This document shows, piece after piece, positions 1 through 10,700 of a DNA stretch of 64,000 nt (the stretch's first letter is position 1; each line of letters begins with the position of its first letter). The DNA is from Rebecca billardiae RCC1528 (taxonomy: Eukaryota; Haptophyta). A program made the position numbers and the translations under genes. The stretch lies in NCBI GenBank assembly GCA_965240325.2, contig OZ251224.1:1488001-1552000 (forward strand), written 5' to 3'. The notes beneath the pieces are model-generated. The model worked only from the letters and a program-made list of their open reading frames with translations, made no database searches and was not told the DNA's origin.

Positions 1-1047
1 CGCGGCGTGTGCGGTGCGCAGCGCGGTGCGCGCCACGTCGCACGCGCTCGCGAGCCGCTGCACGCCGTGCGCCGTGCGCGCCTCCTGCGCGAGCGCGGCC
101 GCCAGCACCACGTGCTTCCGCTGCTTGGAGATGGCGAGCGGGGACTTGCCCGTCGCGTCCTGCACGTCCGGCGAGGCGCGCGCGGCGAGCAGCGCGGCGA
201 CGGAGCCCTCGCAGCCGACGAGGCACGCGGCGTGCAGCGCGGTGCGCCCTGTGCGACTCTCCTGCCAGTTCGGGTCGAGCCCCGTCGCGAGCAGCAGCCG
301 CACCACGGAGGGCTGCCCGCCCGCCGCCGCCTTGAAGACGCGCTCGTGCACCGCCTCCGCGTCCGCTCGCGCGTCGTACGCGACGGAGTCGAGCTCGACG
401 ACCACCTCGAGCGAGGGCGGGCGGGCGGAGTCGGCGCGCGCGCGCGCGCACGCGCGACCAAAGTCCGCGCCGAGCAGCGCCTCCGACTCCGCCGCCGCCG
501 CCGCCGCCGCCGCCGCCTCGGCCGCAGGCGCGAGGCTCGTCGGCGGCGGCGGCGCGGCCGCGAGCTCGGCGCGCGCGGCCGCCGCGCCCGCGACTCCGCC
601 CGCCGACTGCGCGGCCGCGGCCGCGGCCGCGCCGCCGTCCGCGCCGTCCGCCGCCGCGCCGCCGGGCACGGGTTCCGGCACCGCCGCCGCCGGCCGCGCG
701 GGCGTGACGAGCGCGATCGGCCCCGCGCGCGCCGCGGCCGCGAGCTCGCGCACGCGCGCCGCGCCCGCCGCGCTCACCGCCGCGACCAGCGTGTCACCGT
801 CCTGCACCCCGAGGTCGAGGGGGCAGTGTGAGGCGCGGATGCGCTCGCCGCGGCGGTACAGGTGGACGCGGCCGCCGCAGGAGGTGGGCGGGAGCCGCTT
901 CGCGAGGGAGGAGCACAGCGTGCCGAAGCGCGTCGTCTGCAGCATCTTGAAGTGGAACTCGGCGGGCGCGGCCGCGCCCGGCGGCAGCGCGCCCGCCCCC
1001 GCGCCGGCCGCGGGCGCGCCCGCGGGCGCGCCCGCCGCCGCGCAGCT

Positions 1048-1078
<31 letters not shown>

Positions 1079-4000
1079 GGCGGCGAGGGCGCCGCCTCGG
1101 GCGGGTCGGCGGGGGCGGCGTCGGCCGCCGCCGCGCCCCGCGCCGCCGCCGGCTGCGCGGGCGCGTCGGCGGGCGGCTGCGCGAGCGCGGCCGCGGCCGC
1201 GGGCGCATCCGCCGACGGCGCGCCCGCCGCGCCCGCCGGCGGCGCGGGCGCATCGACAACTGTGACTCGCACTGAGAGCACGGCGGCGGTGCCCTTGACA
1301 AAGGCGAGGCCGAGGCGCGTGCGCGCGGCGCCGAGCGCGTCGAGGTCGCCCGGCCCGCATTCCGCCAGCCACGTCGTCACCGGGTCCGCCGCCTCCTCCG
1401 CCGCCGCGGCCAGCGCGCTCGCGGGCGCGTCCGCGCCCGGCGCGCTGCCGTCTGCGCTGACGTCCGCGCCGCCGCCCGCGCCGCCCGCGCCGCCCGCGCC
1501 GCCCGCGGCGCGGCACGCCGGGCAGGTCCAGTCCCACAGCGCGCCGAGCGCGACGGCCTCGGCGCCCGGCTGCGCCGCGAGCGCGTCCGCGCGCGCGAGC
1601 GAGCTCGCGGGCACCAGCCTCGCCAGCTCCGCCGCGGGCATGCACGCCGCGTGGAAGTGGACGTGGCAGCGGCGCGCGGCGCAGCGGATCATCATGTGGG
1701 GGTGGCCGTCCGAGCCGGGCGAGGCGCCGGCGGAGGCGCACGCCGCCGCGGCGCCGCCGAGCGCGCGCGGCGGCACGGCGTCGCGCGCGGACGCGGGCGG
1801 CGCCGTCGAGTCGCCGCACAGCGCGCACAGCACCAGCTGCTCCCGGCGCAGCACCTGCCGCCAGCCCCAAGACTCGCCCGGGTTGAACAGGTGGTCGGTC
1901 GAGAGTCGCACGAGCTGCTGCGCCGCGCCGCCGTGCGCGCGCACGCTCGCGCCCACGCGCAGGCGCACGCCCGCGGCGGCGGTGCCGGCGAGCATCTTGA
2001 GGTACACCGAGAGCGCGTCGCGCGCGCCCGCCGACGGCGGGCGCATCGAGATCTGCCACCGCGCGCCCCCGAAGGAGAAGGTCGTCTCGATCTTGGATGG
2101 CGGCTTGGCGGCGGCGCGGGGCGGCGCGGGCGCGGACGGCGCCGCCGCCGCCGACGGGTGTGGCGGCGCGGAGCCGCGCGGCGGCGCGGCGAGGGCGGAG
2201 GAGGCGTCGGGCGCGGCGTGCTGCGCCGCGTCGGCCGCGCCCACGCCCTCGCCCTCGCCCTCCGCCAGCCCGAAGAACGCCGGCGCGTCCGCGAACGTGT
2301 ACGATGCCACCGCGGCGGGCACGGCGGGCGCGAGCGCGACCACGCAGCGAATGCCCGGCGGCAGCGCGCCGGTCGAGTCGGCGGAGGAGACGGCGGGGAG
2401 GCGGAGGATGGGCGCGGGCGCGGGGGCGGGCGCGCCCGCGCCGCCGGCCGCGGGCGCGCCGGCGTGCGCCCCGCTGCCGTCCGCGCCCGCGGGCGTGCCG
2501 GCGGCCGCGGGCGCGCCCGCGTCCGCGCCGCCAGCGCCGCCGGCCGCGAGCGCGGCCACCGCGCGCCTGCGCTCGCGCTCGCGCTCGCGTACGGGCGCGG
2601 CGAGCGCGGCGTGCACGGCGGCGCGCAGCGCGCGCGCCGCGCCGCCGTGCGCCAGCTCGAGCACGTCCGCGCAGTTGGGCATGCGCTTCACGAAGTCCGA
2701 CAGCTGCGAGGCGAGCGTGTGCGGCACGCCCGCCGACTCGGCGGCGGAGAGGATGGCCGCCACGTCCGGCGGAGGCCGCGTAACGGCCTCGCGCGCGCGC
2801 GCGGCGAGGAGGCGCGCGTGGGTCGGCGTGAAGGGCACGTCGCGCGCGCGCTCGAGCCCGGCCTGGTACACCTGGAACCGCTCGCCGTACGGCGGCCCGT
2901 ACACGCACTTCACCCGCTCCATCTGGTTGTGCGCGAACGAGCCCTCGATGAGAACGGGCTCCCGCCCGTCAGTCTCGCCCGACGCGCCCCAGCGGTGACG
3001 CCCGTACCCGTGCACTTCGCCGCGGCTCCACTCGCCCTCGTACCGCAGCGGGCCCTTCGCCGCGAGCTGGCCGGGGTACGAGACGGCGGACGGCCGGCCG
3101 TTCATCGACGACCAGTCCTGCGTGCCGAAGCCGTGCCGCAGGTCGTCGAGCCACTGCCCGATGTACACCGCGCCCGAGCGCACCTCAATCCCCGCGCCGC
3201 ACCGCCGCCCGCCCTCGAACCTTCCGGAGAAGAAGTGCGCCCACTCGCCGCCCTCGACGCGGAGCTCGGCGCCCTCGCCGTGCATCACGCCGTTCGCCCA
3301 CTCGCCGACAACCCACGCCGCCGGCGCCTCGCCCGGCTTGTCCGGCACCGCGCTCGCCGCGAGCCCTCGAGACTCAGACGCAGTGGGGCCGTACGCGGCG
3401 CCCACGCCGTGCCGCGCGCCGTCCACGAATTGGCCGACGTAGCACGCGCCGTCGGCGGAGCGCCAGACGCCGTCGCCGTTGGCGCAGCCGGCGCGCACGG
3501 TCACCTCGAGCCGCGAGCCCGTCGGCGAGACCACACGCGCGCGCCCGTCCGCGATGCTCACGCCGCTGCCGCCGCCGCCGCCGTCGGCGCCGTCGGCGGC
3601 GCCGCGCGCGCCGCCCTTCACGCGCGGCGCCGCGCGCGCGCCTTCGAGCAGCGGCGTGGGCGTGTCGACGCACGAGCCGTCGGAGAAGAGCGTGGTGTGC
3701 CACTCCGCGCCGACCGCGCCGGGCGGCGCGCCCGCGAGCGCGCCCGCGGGCGCGCCCGCCGCGCCCTCGGGGGCCGCGAGCAGCGCGAGCGTCGCGGTCG
3801 CCAGCTCGGCCATGCGCTCGCCGGCCGCGCGCGTCGCGCCCTCGTCCTGGAGGGCCGCGGGCAGAGTCGAGAGCTCGAGGAGCTGGTCGCGCTGGGGCGG
3901 CGCGGGGCCGGCGGTGGGCTCGGCGGCGGGCGCGTCCGCGCCCGCCGCGCTCGCGATCACCGCCGCCGCCGCCGCCGCGATCCGGCGCTCCGCCTCGATG

Positions 4001-5616
4001 TCGGCGGAGAGGGCAGGCGGCGGGCCGCGGCGCACGCACACGCGCTGCCAGCGGCGCGCGGCCGCGCCCAGCCTGGCAAGCATCGCTCGGTCGGCGGCGC
4101 GGCGGTCGGCGTCGGCGGCGCTCTCGTCGGCGAGCGCGCGCGCGAGCTCGGCCACCGCCTCCGCCGAGAGCGAGCCGAGCGAGCGCAGCAGCATCAGCTG
4201 CACCTCGGGCGGCAGCAGCAGCTGCTCGAGCGCAACACCCGCGCACACGGCGCGCGCGAGCTGGCGCGTGCGTAGCAGCTGCTGCGCGGCGCCGCCCGAC
4301 GGCGCGATGAAGTGGAGCGCGCGCGCGATGCAGCGGTACGCGACGCCGCGCGAGCGCTCGGAGAGGTCCGCGCCGTACTGCGTGCCCAGGCACAGCGGCG
4401 CGAGCGCGCCGATCACGTTTGTCTCGAGCAGCCAGCGGAGCGGCGCGCCCGCGCGCGCGACGAGCGCGTGCACGCCCTCGAGTGCGTGTGAGCGACAGAG
4501 CTCCGAGCCCATCATCACGCAGGAGAGGAGGGCGCGCGCGAGGAGCGAGCGGCGCGCGGCGGCCTCGGTCGCCGCCCTGCCCACCGGCCCGGCCACCGGC
4601 GCCTCCGCCACGCCGCTGAACCCCAGCGCGCCGTCGAGCGCGTCGGCGCTCGCCAGTGACAGCAGCGGCGCCAACACCTTGGCCGCGTTGGCCTGGAGCG
4701 CGCGGTGGCGCGACGCGGCGAGCATCTCGCAGAGCGGCGGGAGGAGGGCGTGCTCCGAGGGCGCGTCGGCGAGGGCCTCGTCGCGCAGCACGCCGTCCAC
4801 CTCCTGCGACGTGAGCAGCCCCGCGAGCTCCTGCAGCCCCGCCTGCAGCCGCACGAGCCGGCCGCGGCTGCCGGGGTCCGCCTTCACCTCCGTCCACACG
4901 AGCGGCACGGTGCGCGCGAGGTTGGGCAGCGGCGCGGCGAGCCAGATGCAGGTGGAGACCGAGACGAGGATCGCGGCGAGGTCGAGCGCGCCCGTCGGGT
5001 CCGCCTGCGCGTCGAACGGCACCGCCGCCACGCGCGCCTCGATCGCGTGCCGCAAATACGTCGAGACGAGCGAGCTGAGCAGCGGCCACGTGTGCTCGTC
5101 GTTGAACGCGTCGATCGCGTCGTTTGTCGAGGCGCGGACGAGCTCGACGACGGAGCAGCACGCGAGGGCGATCATGTGACGGATCGGGTGCGCCATCTGC
5201 GCGAACTCGGGCGCGTGGTTGAACGCGCGCCGCACGGGCGCGCGCGAGCGCGCGCTGCCGCCGCTCGGCTTGGCCGCCGCCGGCTGGAGCACCGTGCCGA
5301 CGCGCGCGCTGAGGTCGCCGTCGGTGGTGCGCAGGGAGGCGTCGAGGCGCGTGGCGGTGGAGAGGAGGCCGATCAGCACGTCCAGCTCGCCCTCGGCGAT
5401 CAGCTCCTCCGCCACCCCCTCGTCCAGCAGGCTCGCGGGCAGCTTGAGCGGCGCGCCGGTCGCCGAGCCGCAGATGCGCTCGTACGGCTTGCCGCAGACG
5501 GTCTCGAGGCGCAGGAGGTGGCGGAGCGCTTCGTCGAGCCAGATGCCTATCGCCTCGGCCGAGGGCGTTCCACCCTCCCCCCACGGGAATGGTGGCACGT
5601 CGGGCAACCTCGACAT
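1..5616 (-). CDS. Giant multidomain protein: MORN repeats, MATH, PHD finger, ubiquitin-like and ankyrin domains (3' end off window)
   Basis: The minus-strand frame is open from an ATG at 5616 to the window edge (1872 codons, no stop seen), so the C-terminus is missing. Residues 1-640 form an Ala/Leu-rich helical region that could be armadillo/HEAT-like (inference). About 725-880 holds five MORN-type motifs, for example YVGQFVDGARHGVG, YIGQWLDDLRHGFG and YEGEWSRGEVHGYG. About 1175-1250 is a MATH-like domain (start KIETTFSFGGARW, ALSVYLKMLAG, ending WGWRQVLRREQLV). About 1263-1365 is a PHD-like zinc finger: CALC, then CAARHCHVHFHAAC and finally WDWTCPAC, split by an Ala-rich insert. About 1552-1608 is a ubiquitin/Rad60-SLD-like fold (FHFKMLQTTRFGTL to LDLGVQDGDTLVAAV). 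About 1760-1830 contains ankyrin repeats (GRTALHAACLVGCEGSVAALL). MATH, PHD and ubiquitin-like modules suggest a ubiquitin- or chromatin-linked scaffold, but no HECT or RING is visible in the part present. The specific function is unknown. Low-complexity Ala/Pro linkers separate the modules. Confidence 0.85.
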
Positions 5617-5939
5617 GATCACGCCACCGTGTGTGAGGGAGGAGAGCCCATTGGTGTGCGCGGGATGGTGGGTGGGGAGGCTGGCGCCTCGTGGGCGGGT
5701 GGCGCTTTCCAGTGGCTTTGGAGCCGGACTGCCGGCGCGGATTCTTCGGGCCGAGCGCTCCCGTGGCACCTTTGCGGCTCGAGTGGGCGTGCGCAGCGTG
5801 GACTCGAGAACCCTGCTTGGAAGAACCACGCGACTGTGCGGTCGGCGTCAAAAAATAATTTGATTGGCCAGCCAGGGCGGACGGGTTGCCGTCCGTGGAA
5901 AGGCGGGTTGATGCATGCGCGGGACCCAGAGAGAAAATA
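5617..5939. promoter_or_regulatory. Shared intergenic promoter between the MORN/PHD gene and the KH/RS gene
   Basis: A 323-bp divergent gap. It contains a CCAAT-type motif on the minus strand (gattggccag near 5861) about 75 bp before the ATG at 5940. No TATA box is evident. Promoter role is inferred from position. Confidence 0.4.
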
Positions 5940-7337
5940 ATGGCGGACGAGCCTGGATTTCGGCGGGAGGCGCCCGGCCCGCGCCTCGCCCAGGCCTGTT
6001 CCGGCCCGGGCGGCTTTGTTCGCCCGCCGCCGCCGCCGGAGCTCGTGGCCCAAAAGCAACACTCCTCGACCCGCCCCCCTTGCCTCCCAGACTTGAGTGG
6101 CGCCGCGGGCAGCAGGCGCGCGGCCTCGCGGAGAAAAGCAGGCGCGATGCGGTCGGACGCCGTGTGGCGGCGGCCACCAGCTCTTGACCTGGCTGTTCCG
6201 CCCCGAGTCCTGGAGACTGAGCAGGTCCGCTTGCAGCGCGAGCGCATACAGCAGCTCCCGGCCGACGCGGGTGACGAGCTGAAGCTCTTGCCAAACGACA
6301 GAATGCCCGCTCACATCTTGCCACCCGCCAGGATCGAGGGCCCGGCAGATCCACGCAGCAGGGCGAACGGGGACGCTCTACCTGCCGACGACGATGCCAA
6401 GCTCAAGCTCAAAGAGCGCGAGCTCGAGCTCCGGCGCAAGGAGCTCGAGCTGCAACGGCTCGAGGACGATCTCAAGGCGCGCGCGTCGAAGCGGCGCCGA
6501 CGCTCGAACAGGAGCCGCAGTCGGAGCTCATCGCGCTCCCGCTCGCGCTCGCGCTCCCGCTCGCGCAGCTCGAGCCCCGCGCGTGGGCGCAGATCTCGCG
6601 GGGACCGTGACCGCGCGCGCTCTCGGCGCGCGCAGAGCCGGAGCGCCTCGCTCAGCCCGGCGCCGACGCGCCCCCGCCGACGTCCGGAGCCCCCGCGGGG
6701 TGGTGAGCAGTGGGGCGCGCAGCCAGGGGCGAGCGCCCCCCCGCCGAGCATGCCGCCGAGCATGCCGCCGGGCGCGAGCCACCCGCCTTACGGCGGCGCG
6801 GCCGTGAGCGGCGCGTGGGCGCCGTACGGGGCTGCGGGCGCGGGCTCGTATGCGCCGCCTACGATGGGCGCGCTCCCCCCTGGCGCTCTTGCACCTGGCA
6901 TGCCGCGCCCCCCCTTGCCTGGCGCGGGCGGGCCCGGAGTCGGCGCGGCCGCCGGCGCCGGCATTGTGCTCTTGCACCCGCCATTGCCTGCGCCGCCATC
7001 CGCGGCCTCGGCGGGCGCGCCGAAGCACTCAAAGTGCGTGCAGATCCCAAACTCACGCGTCGGGACTGTGATTGGCGTGAAGGGCGCGACGGTCGCTCAG
7101 ATCGAGCACATGACAGCCGTCTCGATCACGATCGAGAAGACGCCCGTCGCGTCCAACGGGACGACGGTGCCCATCGCCGAGCTTGCGCGCAACCTGCACG
7201 TGGAGTCGAGCAACCCGGCTGCGATCGCCCAGGCGGAGAAGCTCATCCTTGACTTGCTTGCGGACAAGATTGACGGCCGGCTGCTCGCCAAGGGCATCAT
7301 CCAGCCTGTCTCCAAGCCGCCTCGGCACGCGGGCTGA
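5940..7337 (+). CDS. RS-domain, KH-domain RNA-binding protein
   Basis: This ORF encodes 465 aa from the first in-frame ATG (MADEPGFRREAPG). Residues ~155-185 form a charged helix (KLKERELELRRKELELQRL). Residues ~184-240 are an RS domain with SRSRSRSRS runs, typical of splicing factors. A Pro/Gly/Ala/Met-rich linker follows. Residues ~362-435 form a single C-terminal KH domain (KCVQIPNSRVGTVIGVKGAT) with the RNA-binding IGxxG loop as IGVKG. RS plus KH points to a nuclear pre-mRNA splicing or mRNA-processing factor; the exact orthologue is not recognised. An in-frame TTG 54 nt upstream was ignored in favour of the ATG. No intron is required, although the low-complexity N-terminus (5940-6200) could hide one. 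Confidence 0.8.
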   Translation: MADEPGFRREAPGPRLAQACSGPGGFVRPPPPPELVAQKQHSSTRPPCLPDLSGAAGSRRAASRRKAGAMRSDAVWRRPPALDLAVPPRVLETEQVRLQRERIQQLPADAGDELKLLPNDRMPAHILPPARIEGPADPRSRANGDALPADDDAKLKLKERELELRRKELELQRLEDDLKARASKRRRRSNRSRSRSSSRSRSRSRSRSRSSSPARGRRSRGDRDRARSRRAQSRSASLSPAPTRPRRRPEPPRGGEQWGAQPGASAPPPSMPPSMPPGASHPPYGGAAVSGAWAPYGAAGAGSYAPPTMGALPPGALAPGMPRPPLPGAGGPGVGAAAGAGIVLLHPPLPAPPSAASAGAPKHSKCVQIPNSRVGTVIGVKGATVAQIEHMTAVSITIEKTPVASNGTTVPIAELARNLHVESSNPAAIAQAEKLILDLLADKIDGRLLAKGIIQPVSKPPRHAG

Positions 7338-8192
7338 CTTGGCTTGGCTGCGGGCATCTTTGCACACGCCCTTCGCCGTGGCGCCATTGCGCCGACTCAC
7401 AGCCGCTGGGTGACCCCTGCCGGCCGGTGGCTGCTCCGTGCTTGCAGCTGCAGCGCATTATGGTAACTGGATCCATGATGGCACGATGCGGTCCGCCCGC
7501 CCGAAGAATCCCTGAATCCACGATGATGGCATGATGCGGTCCGCCCGCCCCGCGGCGCCGGAATAATCGTCGGTCGCGAAGTTCGGTGATCCCGAGGAAC
7601 GACATACAGTGTCATGCGCATGAGTAGTGAGAGTATACCGATTTTGGACCGTTGCGCAGCCTAAAGCCCTAAATGGCCTAAATTCGGGCCAGAAATTCAA
7701 AGCAGTCGTCCGCCGGCAGCAAAAATAATAAATAATGCGCGTTTTTCAATAATTCGGATGACGATATTTTCCCCGCGCCGCGGCTCGGATCGATTACGGC
7801 GGTCCCGCCCGGCGCTGAGTTCGTGTAGTGTATATCTATGGTATATAGTATCGCGGACGGCGAGTGTCAGGGTTTGCGCCTCCATTCGCGTCGGCTGCGC
7901 GCGGCCGTGTCTGTGGCCATCGGCGGGCGTGCGCGCATGCCTTGGCTGAAATTGGTAGCAGTCGTCATCCGACGCAGCACGTGTATCGCACTGTCGCGGC
8001 GGGGCGGCGGCTCTATCATCAAGAATGGTGATAAGTGATGCCAAGTGCACAAGCGCGCCTCCATGCCTGAGCACACAGTCGTTGGCGTGGGTTGGCGTGA
8101 TGCCGCTGTGTGCCCGCGCGGGTCGCGTTGGCGAGTTGCGGGGTTGCCGGCGCTTAGACGCCATGGACATGGTACGGGCTCGACGGCTGAGC
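7338..8192. other. Intergenic, no gene seen; short direct repeat inside
   Basis: An 855-bp spacer between the convergent KH/RS and aminotransferase genes. Composition shifts to lower GC (for example aaaataataaataat near 7720). No convincing coding frame was found. A direct repeat of about 30 bp occurs at 7472-7502 and 7520-7552, sharing gatgcggtccgcccgccc. Confidence 0.5.
7469..7552. repeat. Short direct repeat, two copies
   Basis: Two near-identical stretches (ccatgatggcacgatgcgg and ccacgatgatggcatgatg, each followed by tccgcccgccc) lie about 48 bp apart. Origin unknown; replication slippage is possible. Confidence 0.6.
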
Positions 8193-9593
8193 TCACGCGG
8201 CCTTGGATCCCGCTGGCCCATGCCCGCGGCGGATGCTCTCATCCAGGAGCTCAAAGACCTGGGGACAGTTGGCCCGACCGAGCCCCACGCGCAGGTGCGG
8301 CCCGTCAAACCCGCCGCCGTAGACGCTCGCCGGCAGCAGCAGAATCGACTCGGCCGCCACCAGCGCCTCGCAGTACGCCTCGGCGTCGGCCGCGCGCGCG
8401 CCGGGCGCTCGGAGGGCCGGGAAGGCGATGGGGCCTGCCTGCGGCGGATGGTACTCGAAGAGCTCGGCGTGCTGCTCGAAGAAGGCGGCTGCCGCCGCCT
8501 CGCCCTGCGCGATCAGCCCGCGCGCACGCGCGGCGAGCTCCTCCCGCCGACGCATCGCCATCAGCGCCAGCACCTGCGACGGCGCGGCCGAGCAGATGGT
8601 GGTGAAGTCCTTGAGCGACGCCGCTGCGCTCACGAAGGCGGGGTCGCGGCAGCTGAGCCAGCCCAGCCGCAGGCCTGGCAGGCCGTACACCTTGGAGAGG
8701 CCGCTGAGGGAGACGCCGCGCTCGTACGCGTCCGCCGCCGCCCGAAGGCGCGGCGCGGCGCCATCCTTCTCCAGCCCGCGGTACATCTCGTCTGAGAAGA
8801 GCCACGCGCCGTGCCGCCTTGCGAGGCCGATCAGGCGCTCCCACTCGGCCGGACTGAGCGTCGCGCCTGTCGGGTTGTGCGGGAAGTTGACGACGATGCA
8901 GCGCAGAGGCGCGCCGCCGGCCGTCGCCGCCTCGATCGCCGCCTCGAGGTCGTCCACGCAGAATCGCATCGGCTCCCCGCTCGCGCACCCCCCGCGCGCG
9001 TGCCACGGCCGCGCGTGCGCGCCGCGGCACAGCGCGACCTCGAGCAGCGACTGGTAGGACGGCCAGGCGACGACGATGGCGTCGCCGGGCCGCACGAGCG
9101 CGCACATGGCGAGCGTGACGCCCTCCTGCGGGGCGCACTCGAGGATGTCCTCGGGACGCACCTGCTCGTAGGAGCTGCTCACCTCCTCCAGCAGCAGCGG
9201 GAGGCCACGCGTCTCGGTGTAGCCGAGAGACAGGTCCTGCCAAAGAGCGCGCGCCTCGTCATCCGCGCCGTCGAGCAGCTCTGACATGCGCAGCGGCTCC
9301 ACGTCAGAGCAGCAGAGCAGATGCTCCGCTGAGAACTCGTGCTTGGCGAAGAAGCGCTCGAGGCGGAATGTGCCGGGGTTGGAGCCCGCCGGGCGCTCCG
9401 ACTCCCACTGATCCGCGCACCGGGCGGCAGCCCGAGCGCGCGCGCGGCGGCTGTGCGGCGCGAAGCTGTGGCGATGACCCCACGTCCTAGTGCCTGTGCA
9501 TGCGCTCGCACCGGGAGCAGCGGCGAGAAGCGCTGCGGCAACCCACCAGAGGAGGGAGTGTGCCCGTCCGCCGCGTGCCATCACCGCCGCCAT
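8193..9593 (-). CDS. PLP-dependent class I/II aminotransferase-fold enzyme with signal peptide
   Basis: 466 aa from the ATG at 9593. Residues 1-30 form a hydrophobic signal sequence (SLLWWVAAALLAAAPGASA), so the enzyme should enter the secretory route or, as part of a bipartite leader, a secondary plastid. The fold-type I core is complete: the cofactor region (LECAPQEGVTLAMCALVRPGD), the NPTG loop NFPHNPTGAT near residue 240, the pyridoxal-ring aspartate in FSDEMYRGL near 268, the Schiff-base lysine in SLSGLSKVYGLPG (Lys301), and the C-terminal arginine region (DGPHLRVGLG). Family members transaminate amino acids or act as related PLP lyases or cyclases; the substrate cannot be read from the sequence. 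It is head-to-head with a 2-oxoglutarate dioxygenase gene, 78 bp away, which suggests co-expression. The open frame extends further upstream into that gene, but the first ATG giving a signal peptide is the natural start. Confidence 0.85.
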   Translation of the reverse strand: MAAVMARGGRAHSLLWWVAAALLAAAPGASACTGTRTWGHRHSFAPHSRRARARAAARCADQWESERPAGSNPGTFRLERFFAKHEFSAEHLLCCSDVEPLRMSELLDGADDEARALWQDLSLGYTETRGLPLLLEEVSSSYEQVRPEDILECAPQEGVTLAMCALVRPGDAIVVAWPSYQSLLEVALCRGAHARPWHARGGCASGEPMRFCVDDLEAAIEAATAGGAPLRCIVVNFPHNPTGATLSPAEWERLIGLARRHGAWLFSDEMYRGLEKDGAAPRLRAAADAYERGVSLSGLSKVYGLPGLRLGWLSCRDPAFVSAAASLKDFTTICSAAPSQVLALMAMRRREELAARARGLIAQGEAAAAAFFEQHAELFEYHPPQAGPIAFPALRAPGARAADAEAYCEALVAAESILLLPASVYGGGFDGPHLRVGLGRANCPQVFELLDESIRRGHGPAGSKAA

Positions 9594-9671
9594 GTCGCTA
9601 CCGCGTGGACGGATTTCGTCCGAGGCGGACGAGCGCGTCCGTGGAACGCGGGCGCCTCGCGGGCTGGACCG
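9594..9671. promoter_or_regulatory. Compact bidirectional promoter of the aminotransferase/dioxygenase pair
   Basis: Only 78 bp separate the two divergent ATGs (9593 minus, 9672 plus). Transcription signals must therefore be shared or overlap the 5' ends of both genes. No TATA element is visible. Confidence 0.5.
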
Positions 9672-10700
9672 ATGGTGCGGCCATGGCGGGCGCTCCCCGT
9701 TGCCGTCGGGCTGCTCCTCCTGACCGATGGGGCGGCAGCCGCCGCCACGGCCCGCTCCGGGCCCATGCAGCGCGCGATGGACAAGATGGCCGCAGCGAAC
9801 GCCGAGCAGCTTGCGCGGCGAGAGGAGCGTGACCTCGTGGGCGTCCGCTCGGGCGGCGTGAAGCCGCTCACGCGCAGCAACCCCGCGGGCCTCGAGCGCA
9901 CCGCAGACCAGCTCGGCGGGTACATGGCCCGGCAAGGCTGCATCAGCGTGAGCGGCGTCATCACCCCCTCCACGGCCGCGTCCGTGCGCGCCTTCATCGA
10001 GGCTGAGGGCGTGCGCGCGCGCGAGGAGGTGGAGGCAGGCAGCGTGCCCTTCGAGGCGCGGTTCGGCGGGGTCAACTGCCGCGGGCCGGGGCGCTACGGC
10101 ACGCGCCAGGACCTCTTCCTGCCCGTGCGCGCGCCGCCCGTGCGCGCCGCGCTCGCCGAGGCGCTGCGCAGCCTCAAGCCGCTGCTGAGTGCGACGGTGG
10201 GGATGGGCGGCACCGTGCACGAGGTCTCCTCACTCGTCGCCGACCCGGGCGCGCCACGCCAGTGCATGCACGCGGACACGATCGTGCTGCCCTGCCCGCA
10301 GTACCCCGACGCGTCGATGGCGCCGCTGTACACCTTCTTCGTCGCGCTGCAGGACGTGGAGGACGACATGGGCCACACGGTCTTCCTGCCGACCACGCAC
10401 ACGGCCGAGGCCCACCTGCTGTGGAACTCGGGGCAGAAGCAGAAGGAGTCGTTCATCAGCATCCACAGGGCCGTGCAGTCGGCGCTCAAGACGGGCGACT
10501 GCGCCGTCTTCGACTCGCGCATCATCCACTGCGGCCGGGCCAACACCTCGGACAAGCGCCGAATCCTCTTCTACTTCACGCTGAGCGAGCAGCGCGACTG
10601 GCCTCTGCCTGACGGCCTGCACGGCTCCAACTCGATCCGCGCCGAGGACAGGGGCCAATGGACGGTGGAGGCGCTGCTCGCCGAGGCGGCAGAGCGCTGA
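9672..10700 (+). CDS. PhyH-like Fe(II)/2-oxoglutarate dioxygenase with signal peptide
   Basis: 342 aa. The N-terminus (RALPVAVGLLLLTDGAAAAA) is a signal sequence. The body has the phytanoyl-CoA dioxygenase layout: the iron-binding HxD motif at His200-Ala-Asp202 (QCMHADTIVLP), the distal histidine at His286 (RIIHCGRANTSDKRR) and the 2-oxoglutarate-binding arginine at 296/297. The double-stranded beta-helix strands are recognisable (APLYTFFVALQDVEDDMGHT, VFLPTTHTAE, RILFYFTLSEQRDW). It should hydroxylate an unknown substrate using O2 and 2-oxoglutarate. It is divergent from the PLP enzyme, and both carry similar leader peptides, so they may act in the same compartment (inference). Start: ATG at 9672, which gives the leader directly. 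Confidence 0.85.
   Translation: MVRPWRALPVAVGLLLLTDGAAAAATARSGPMQRAMDKMAAANAEQLARREERDLVGVRSGGVKPLTRSNPAGLERTADQLGGYMARQGCISVSGVITPSTAASVRAFIEAEGVRAREEVEAGSVPFEARFGGVNCRGPGRYGTRQDLFLPVRAPPVRAALAEALRSLKPLLSATVGMGGTVHEVSSLVADPGAPRQCMHADTIVLPCPQYPDASMAPLYTFFVALQDVEDDMGHTVFLPTTHTAEAHLLWNSGQKQKESFISIHRAVQSALKTGDCAVFDSRIIHCGRANTSDKRRILFYFTLSEQRDWPLPDGLHGSNSIRAEDRGQWTVEALLAEAAER

Noticed and set aside
14-2998. Plus-strand ORF of 994 codons (and 1651-4275 plus, 874 codons)
   Set aside because: Ala/Arg-rich shadows of the minus-strand MORN/MATH/PHD gene; they contain no domain, while the minus frame contains five recognisable ones.
3374-6247. Minus-strand 957-codon ORF
   Set aside because: One frame off the real gene; Arg-rich translation without motifs. 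The true start is the ATG at 5616 in another frame.
9594-10220. Longer N-terminus for the aminotransferase (open frame to 10220)
   Set aside because: The upstream part is antisense to the dioxygenase gene, and the ATG at 9593 gives a proper signal peptide.
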